Shown: positions 60,391 to 64,000 of the stretch, one piece after another | How positions within the stretch are numbered: the first letter of the stretch is position 1 | Layout of the letters: the number at the start of each line of letters is the position of its first letter | Source: Natronorubrum tibetense GA33 | GTDB lineage: Archaea > Halobacteriota > Halobacteria > Halobacteriales > Natrialbaceae | Length of the DNA: 64,000 bases | Reading direction: 5' to 3' | NCBI RefSeq assembly: GCF_000383975.1 | Contig: NZ_KB913017.1 | Location: 1,903,105-1,967,104, forward strand | Notes under the pieces: model-generated | Seen by the model: the letters and a program-made list of their open reading frames with translations, nothing else | Databases searched by the model: none | Told to the model about the DNA's origin: nothing | Position numbers and translations under genes: made by a program

Positions 60391-61245
60391 ATGGACCGTG
60401 AACGATTCTGCCATCTTTTGCGCCGGCGGGGCGTTTCCCGCCGTATGTCACTGCCCGATCGGTCGTCGCTGCCGGCTCGGACCATAGAGCGCGTCTACGC
60501 CGATCTGCCGTTCGCCGTCCCGTCGTCGGTCAAGAACGCGTACATTCGCCGAACGGTCGACGACGACTTCGGTCCGTTCGATCACCCGCCGGATCCGTTC
60601 GCGACGTTGACGGTCGATCCGGCCGACGTTCGATCGTTTACCGGCCGTCCCTATCCGCCCTACCACGAGAAGGAGGCACAGTTGGGGACCGTTCGCGACG
60701 GCAATTGGGACCGCACCGACGACGTGGAGATCGTCGACGACGACTATCGGGAGCGATACGACCTGTACCGAGCTGATCGGTTCTCCGAGAGCGTCTTCTT
60801 CGAGTCGATGCGTGCACACTTCCAGGACGGCCTCGACTGGACGGAGACTCCGTTCGTCGAGCGCTGTCTCGAACTGGCGGACGCCGGCGAACCGTCCTGG
60901 CGGAGTCTGACCTCGCGCGAGGACGTTCTGGACCGGTGTGCGGCGATCGATTCGCTCTACGAGCGGATCGAACGCGACGGCTACCAGTCCCAGCGAGACC
61001 TCGGCTACGGTTCCCTGCTCGGCGTCACCGAAGAAGTGCTCGTCGACATCGGCCGCGACGGCGACCTGCTCTTCGTCAACGGTCGTCATCGATTGGCCAT
61101 CGCGAAACTGCTCGGCCTCGAGTCGATCCCCGTCGGCGTCCTCGTTCGCCACCGAGACTGGATGGTCTACCGAGACGGCTGCGCCCGATCAGGAATCGCA
61201 CCCGACCATCCCGATCTTCGTGATCTGGCCGAGACCGACGGCTGA
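60391..61245 (+). CDS. ParB-fold-like haloarchaeal protein 1
   Basis: Protein of 284 aa. The central and C-terminal region has WDRTDDVEIVDDDYRERYDLY, SMRAHFQDGLDWTETPFVERCL, DSLYERIERDGYQSQRDLGYG, and the nucleotide-fold-like LLFVNGRHRLAIAKLLGLESIPVGVLVRH (about 227-255). The NGRHRLA helix-turn resembles the ParB/sulfiredoxin nucleotide-binding motif (GxxR-R). Proteins of this type are found near surface polysaccharide genes. No other ParB domains. A paralogue is encoded convergently at 61.7 kb. Function unknown. Confidence 0.7.
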   Translation: MDRERFCHLLRRRGVSRRMSLPDRSSLPARTIERVYADLPFAVPSSVKNAYIRRTVDDDFGPFDHPPDPFATLTVDPADVRSFTGRPYPPYHEKEAQLGTVRDGNWDRTDDVEIVDDDYRERYDLYRADRFSESVFFESMRAHFQDGLDWTETPFVERCLELADAGEPSWRSLTSREDVLDRCAAIDSLYERIERDGYQSQRDLGYGSLLGVTEEVLVDIGRDGDLLFVNGRHRLAIAKLLGLESIPVGVLVRHRDWMVYRDGCARSGIAPDHPDLRDLAETDG

Positions 61246-61365
61246 GTGGACGCGTCACCCGCTCACGAACTACTCACTCAGAAAACGAACGCTCGTCGAG
61301 ATCGAGAGTGCCCGCGGACTCGAGCGGCGCTCGAGCTACGCCGTCGCGACTGCCACCCGAAACGG

Positions 61366-61542
61366 CTAACGCTTGGCGACGAGGTCCAGCCACCGCGAGG
61401 ACCAGATCCACTCCGTAGACGACGGCCGATCGTCGTCCGTCGTCGCGATTCGCACGCCGACGACGCCGGACATCGACTGCGGGTCCCACTCCGCGTCGGC
61501 GGGGGCCGGCCTAAACGCGTCGTCGTCTCGGTTCTCGAGCAT
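61366..61542 (-). CDS. Micro-gene: acidic Trp-containing protein (58 aa)
   Basis: Complement frame from ATG at 61542-61540 to TAG at 61368-61366. The product is acidic at the start (MLENRDDDAFRPAPADAEWD), has a beta-type centre (SGVVGVRIATTDDD) and an amphipathic end (STEWIWSSRWLDLVAKR). Third codon positions are mostly G/C and there is no overlap with another gene. It lies between two convergent ParB-fold-like paralogues. It may be one of the many small haloarchaeal proteins of unknown function. Not recognised. Confidence 0.5.
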   Translation of the reverse strand: MLENRDDDAFRPAPADAEWDPQSMSGVVGVRIATTDDDRPSSTEWIWSSRWLDLVAKR

Positions 61543-61685
61543 ATTTCGTACCCGCCACGACGCGATGAATGGGGTTAGTTAGGCGCGGCTGAACGACGAC
61601 CATGTGTCCCATACCGCTCGATTTACCGCCGTCAATCATCGATAACTGGGTCGGAAGGGAACGGCTGCGGGACAATCACCGCTGC

Positions 61686-62597
61686 TCAACTGCTCGGGAC
61701 CGTTGTTGCGGTCCCGCTGCCGTCGTTCGAGGGATCGAACCCGTGCAACTCGCGCACGTCAGGATGCTCGAGGTTCGCTCGCGCCCGATTGGTCAGCGCC
61801 GATCGTCGCGTCGCAGTCGAGAGTTCATCGCGGATCGACTGCCAGCGTGCGTGTCGGCGACGGACCAGTACGGGAATCTCCTCGAGATCGAGGAGTCTGG
61901 CGATCGCCAGTCGGTGATCGCCGCGGTCGCCGTGCAACACCGCACCGTCCCTGCCGATGCTCACCGTGATCTCGTCGAGCCGTGGATCGAGCGTCCGATC
62001 CCACTTGTAGAAGATGTCCTGCTGGTAGTCGGGCCGCTCGGCCCAGAGTTCCGGCTGCGAGCGGTAGCCGTCAGTCGCGATTCGCTCGTAGATCGCGTCG
62101 AGCTTCTGGAATCGTGTCTCGAGTTCGTCGGCGGTCGCACAGCCCTTTGGCTGTTCGCCGGCCGCGAATCGATCGCGGTACTGCTCGAACTCGGCCGTCT
62201 CCCGCCAGGGAACGCCCCGATTGAAGTGTGCCTCGACGCTGCTGTAGGCGGCCGTCTCTCCGAACGGGACCGTGTCCCGATCCCAGTCGCCACCGTCGAC
62301 TCGCCCCCAGCGTTTCGACGGCGTTCGGACCTGTCGATCGATTCGGTCCGGGTCGATCCACAGCCGGACGAACGGATCCGCGTCCGTGACCGACCCGGGA
62401 TGTACTCGGCGTCGCGCCCGGAGATACGTCCGGCCGGCCGGAATGCCCCCCGATCGAGACAATAGTCGCCGACAGAGCCGATCCCGTCGTCGTCTGTACA
62501 CCGGGACGCTTCGACGGTACAGTTCGCGTGGCCCCTCCGATCGCGCCGTCGAGGCTGCACGTCCGAGTAGTTCCCACATGCCGGGATCTCGAGCCAT
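61686..62597 (-). CDS. ParB-fold-like haloarchaeal protein 2
   Basis: Protein of 303 aa homologous to the product at 60.4 kb. Matching segments are GRVDGGDWDRDTVPF, SVEAHFNRGVPWRETAEFEQY, LDAIYERIATDGYRSQPEL and HGDRGDHRLAIARLLDLEEIPVLVRRRHARW (the ParB-type GxHR loop). It ends with a different disordered tail. Convergent with paralogue 1, with a 58-codon gene between them. Both probably act in cell-surface or glycan-related processes according to known genome neighbourhoods; unproven here. Start ATG 62597. Confidence 0.7.
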   Translation of the reverse strand: MARDPGMWELLGRAASTARSEGPRELYRRSVPVYRRRRDRLCRRLLSRSGGIPAGRTYLRARRRVHPGSVTDADPFVRLWIDPDRIDRQVRTPSKRWGRVDGGDWDRDTVPFGETAAYSSVEAHFNRGVPWRETAEFEQYRDRFAAGEQPKGCATADELETRFQKLDAIYERIATDGYRSQPELWAERPDYQQDIFYKWDRTLDPRLDEITVSIGRDGAVLHGDRGDHRLAIARLLDLEEIPVLVRRRHARWQSIRDELSTATRRSALTNRARANLEHPDVRELHGFDPSNDGSGTATTVPSS

Positions 62598-63011
62598 TTT
62601 ACGAGGCTATGTGGCTTCGCAATGTCAGTAATGGGTCCGTGATTGTCGCTCGAACTATTACTTCCGGCACCTACGAACGTTTCGAGGGTGGTCGTCGACG
62701 GTCGTCGAGACCGATTGCCCACCGCCATCGCTCCCGCTCACACCTCCGTTTTCCATTACCTTCCACTTAACGTCGAGAATTGGGGATTACTGACGCAAAT
62801 CGCTCCGTTCGAGTGCGGTAACTCGAGGATACGCTTACAGCGGACGCTTCCGATCCGCAGGAATCGCTCCCAGTGGTGGATACCGATCGCGACGGCAGTC
62901 GTGGCTGCTGACTCAAACAGTATCGACGCTCTCGTTTCGCGTCAAAAAGCAGGTCCTCGTGCCTCGAGTCGAACTGTTGTTGCTCGTCGCTGTCCAACCG
63001 TACGCGACGCC
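62598..63011. other. Intergenic, no gene supported
   Basis: A 414-bp gap between two minus-strand genes. A frame across 62643-63242 has poor codon bias and overlaps the winged-helix gene antisense, so I reject it. The region contains some AT-rich DNA (AATTGGGGATTACTGACGC near 62779-62797) that might hold a promoter for the ParB-like gene. No repeat or RNA is seen. Confidence 0.45.
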
Positions 63012-63458
63012 TTAGTGTTTGAGTCGGGCGACGTTCTCTCGAATCTGTCCCAGCAGGCCGTCTCCGGACTCCTGCGTGAGGGCCGCGTGGAGCGTCGAGT
63101 TCTCCGGCTCGTCCTTGACGACGACGCGGAGGTACGGCTCGAGTTGAGTGAAGTTCTCCGAGAGGACGACGGTGTGGTTGTCCTCGTCGTGGTCGACGAC
63201 ACCCGCATCGGCCAGTTTCGGGACGTGACACTGCACCGATGAGACGTAGACGCTCTTGTACTCGTTTTTGGCGACCTCGTCCGGTGGGACATCGTGTTCC
63301 CAGCCCGCGACCTGTTCGGCGAGCGTCGACAGCTCGATCGGGCCGTCTTGTCCGCGCAGCGCGTAGAGGAGGTATCGGCGGCGACGGTTAGCAAGCAACT
63401 CGAGGATGGTGTCGGCAGAGAGTTCTTGATCCTCCTGACTCGAGGTAAGTGCTTCCAT
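63012..63458 (-). CDS. Winged-helix DUF7344-type regulator-like protein
   Basis: Protein of 148 aa. The N-terminal winged-helix core has LSADTILELLANRRRRYLLYALRGQDGP (about 13-40), STLAEQVAGWE, then EYKSVYVSSVQCHVPKLADAGVVDHDEDNHTV (recognition helix and wing), ending in a helix. These features are characteristic of the haloarchaeal DUF7344 winged-helix family (formerly included in HTH of unknown specificity). Probably regulates nearby or unlinked genes. ATG 63458. Confidence 0.82.
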   Translation of the reverse strand: MEALTSSQEDQELSADTILELLANRRRRYLLYALRGQDGPIELSTLAEQVAGWEHDVPPDEVAKNEYKSVYVSSVQCHVPKLADAGVVDHDEDNHTVVLSENFTQLEPYLRVVVKDEPENSTLHAALTQESGDGLLGQIRENVARLKH

Positions 63459-63653
63459 AACACGATATTACTCGCCAGCCCGGAAAAGGGTGTCTTGAAT
63501 ATCCCGAAATCCAACAGACACGAGTCAATGAGTCATAAACGTGACCGTATCCTCCCCGTTATTGTGCAATACGTGTTCCTACCGGGAATTACTGCCTGGT
63601 GAATTTACCGTGGGTGACACTCACACGAACGGCAGCCTCGATTCGAAATCCTT

Positions 63654-63660
63654 TTTTATA
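63654..63660 (+). promoter_or_regulatory. TATA box of tRNA-Phe
   Basis: TTTTATA lies 23-29 bp before the tRNA 5' end at 63683, the usual archaeal spacing. Confidence 0.55.
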
Positions 63661-63682
63661 CCATCGACGGATGTGTGAGTGA

Positions 63683-63756
63683 GCCGCCTTAGCTCAGACT
63701 GGGAGAGCACTCGACTGAAGATCGAGCTGTCCCCGGTTCAAATCCGGGAGGCGGCA
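63683..63756 (+). tRNA. tRNA-Phe (anticodon GAA)
   Basis: Acceptor GCCGCCT (63683-63689) pairs with AGGCGGC (63749-63755), discriminator A at 63756. Anticodon stem CTCGA/TCGAG with loop CTGAAGA (anticodon GAA). T arm CCCGG-TTCAAAT-CCGGG. No intron and no encoded CCA. Followed directly by a hairpin and repeated copies of its own 3' end up to the window edge. Confidence 0.95.
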
Positions 63757-64000
63757 TACTTTTCCGCGAGGCAATTCGCCGAGCGGAAAGTATCCAACCG
63801 ACCGGTTTGAACCCTGGAAGTCACAGCCCGGGAGCGCAGCGTAGTGAGCACCCCGGAATGTCTTCCTCCGGTTCAAATCCGGGAGGCGGCACTTCTCGCG
63901 GCGAACAACTTCGTGAGCCGCGGGTGTGCGACCCGAGCGGATTTGAACTAGAGAACTCGCAGCGCGAGCGAAGCGAGCGACCGTGTTCGCGTGGTTCAAA
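63757..64000 (+). repeat. Two tRNA-trailing units after tRNA-Phe (second cut by edge)
   Basis: Unit 1: hairpin ATACTTTTCCGC (63756-63767)/GCGGAAAGTAT (63783-63793), then the inverted T-arm CCGGTTTGAACC (63802-63813), GGAAG/CTTCC arms, and an exact 24-bp copy of the tRNA 3' end ending at 63891. Unit 2: hairpin CGCGGC (63897-63902)/GCCGCG (63917-63922) with loop GAACAACTTCGTGA, the inverted T-arm CGGATTTGAAC (63938-63948), and GTGGTTCAAA at the window end, the start of another direct copy. Confidence 0.82.

Noticed and set aside
62643-63242. 199-codon plus-strand frame
   Set aside because: Codon bias is poor and it overlaps the winged-helix gene antisense.

Overview
The window comes from the chromosome of an extremely halophilic archaeon (class Halobacteria). 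The order Natrialbales (Natrinema/Haloterrigena-like) is the best guess. The evidence is the high GC content with C/G-rich third codon positions, strongly acidic proteins, tRNAs without encoded CCA, BHB-type tRNA introns, an archaeal type A RNase P RNA, Tat-dependent secretion, a PGF-CTERM surface protein, a doublet histone, Azf, and many small haloarchaeal DUF families. No rRNA, CRISPR array, plasmid or virus module is seen.

Layout. 0.1-5.9 kb: MgtE magnesium transporter, divergent from a PhoU/TrkA-C regulator; a DUF2391 membrane protein; an aldehyde:ferredoxin oxidoreductase. 6-15.9 kb: housekeeping and conserved genes (thiolase, DUF5806, lipoate ligase family, DUF4385, thioesterase, isochorismatase), a Tat-exported lyase-like protein, and two membrane micro-genes. 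Three copies of a hairpin-rich intergenic repeat lie next to minus-strand 3' ends. 16-21 kb: two surface metalloprotease-like paralogues with different anchors, then a solo TnpB element inside the remains of an EamA transporter gene. 21-27.7 kb: nicotinate phosphoribosyltransferase, an ABC export pair, a sensor-domain membrane protein, an HTH regulator with two small membrane proteins, AMMECR1. 27.8-31.9 kb: RNase P RNA, two Tat-exported lipase-like paralogues, and an intergenic array derived from the 3' end of tRNA-Arg. 32-37 kb: information-processing block with RPA, a doublet histone translationally coupled to an HDAC-family deacetylase, CCA-adding enzyme and an intron-containing tRNA-Asn. 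37-42.3 kb: NikR-like regulator divergent from two COG0523/CobW GTPases, MoaB, a flavoprotein, intron-containing tRNA-Met. 42.4-50.9 kb: PadR, CspA, YhhQ-type transporter, M29 aminopeptidase, ArsR, RidA, aldo/keto reductase, Azf glucose-6-phosphate dehydrogenase, MptD. 51-64 kb: DUF proteins, creatininase family, PAP2 phosphatase, two ABC exporters, tRNA-Val with a small AT-richer gene, two ParB-fold-like paralogues flanking a micro-gene, a winged-helix protein, and tRNA-Phe.

How parts fit. The CCA enzyme and RNase P RNA serve tRNAs such as the five here, none of which encodes CCA. Histone, deacetylase and RPA form a chromatin/ssDNA block. The NikR-CobW locus looks like metal homeostasis. Nicotinamidase-like and nicotinate phosphoribosyltransferase genes could form an NAD salvage route.

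The least explained signal is architectural. Four of the five tRNA genes are followed immediately by a hairpin, then an inverted copy of that tRNA's own T-arm, a GC-rich hairpin, and a direct copy of the T-arm plus 3' acceptor strand. At tRNA-Arg this is iterated into an array; at tRNA-Phe it runs off the window edge. No integrase is nearby. I treat this as the main candidate for an undescribed element.
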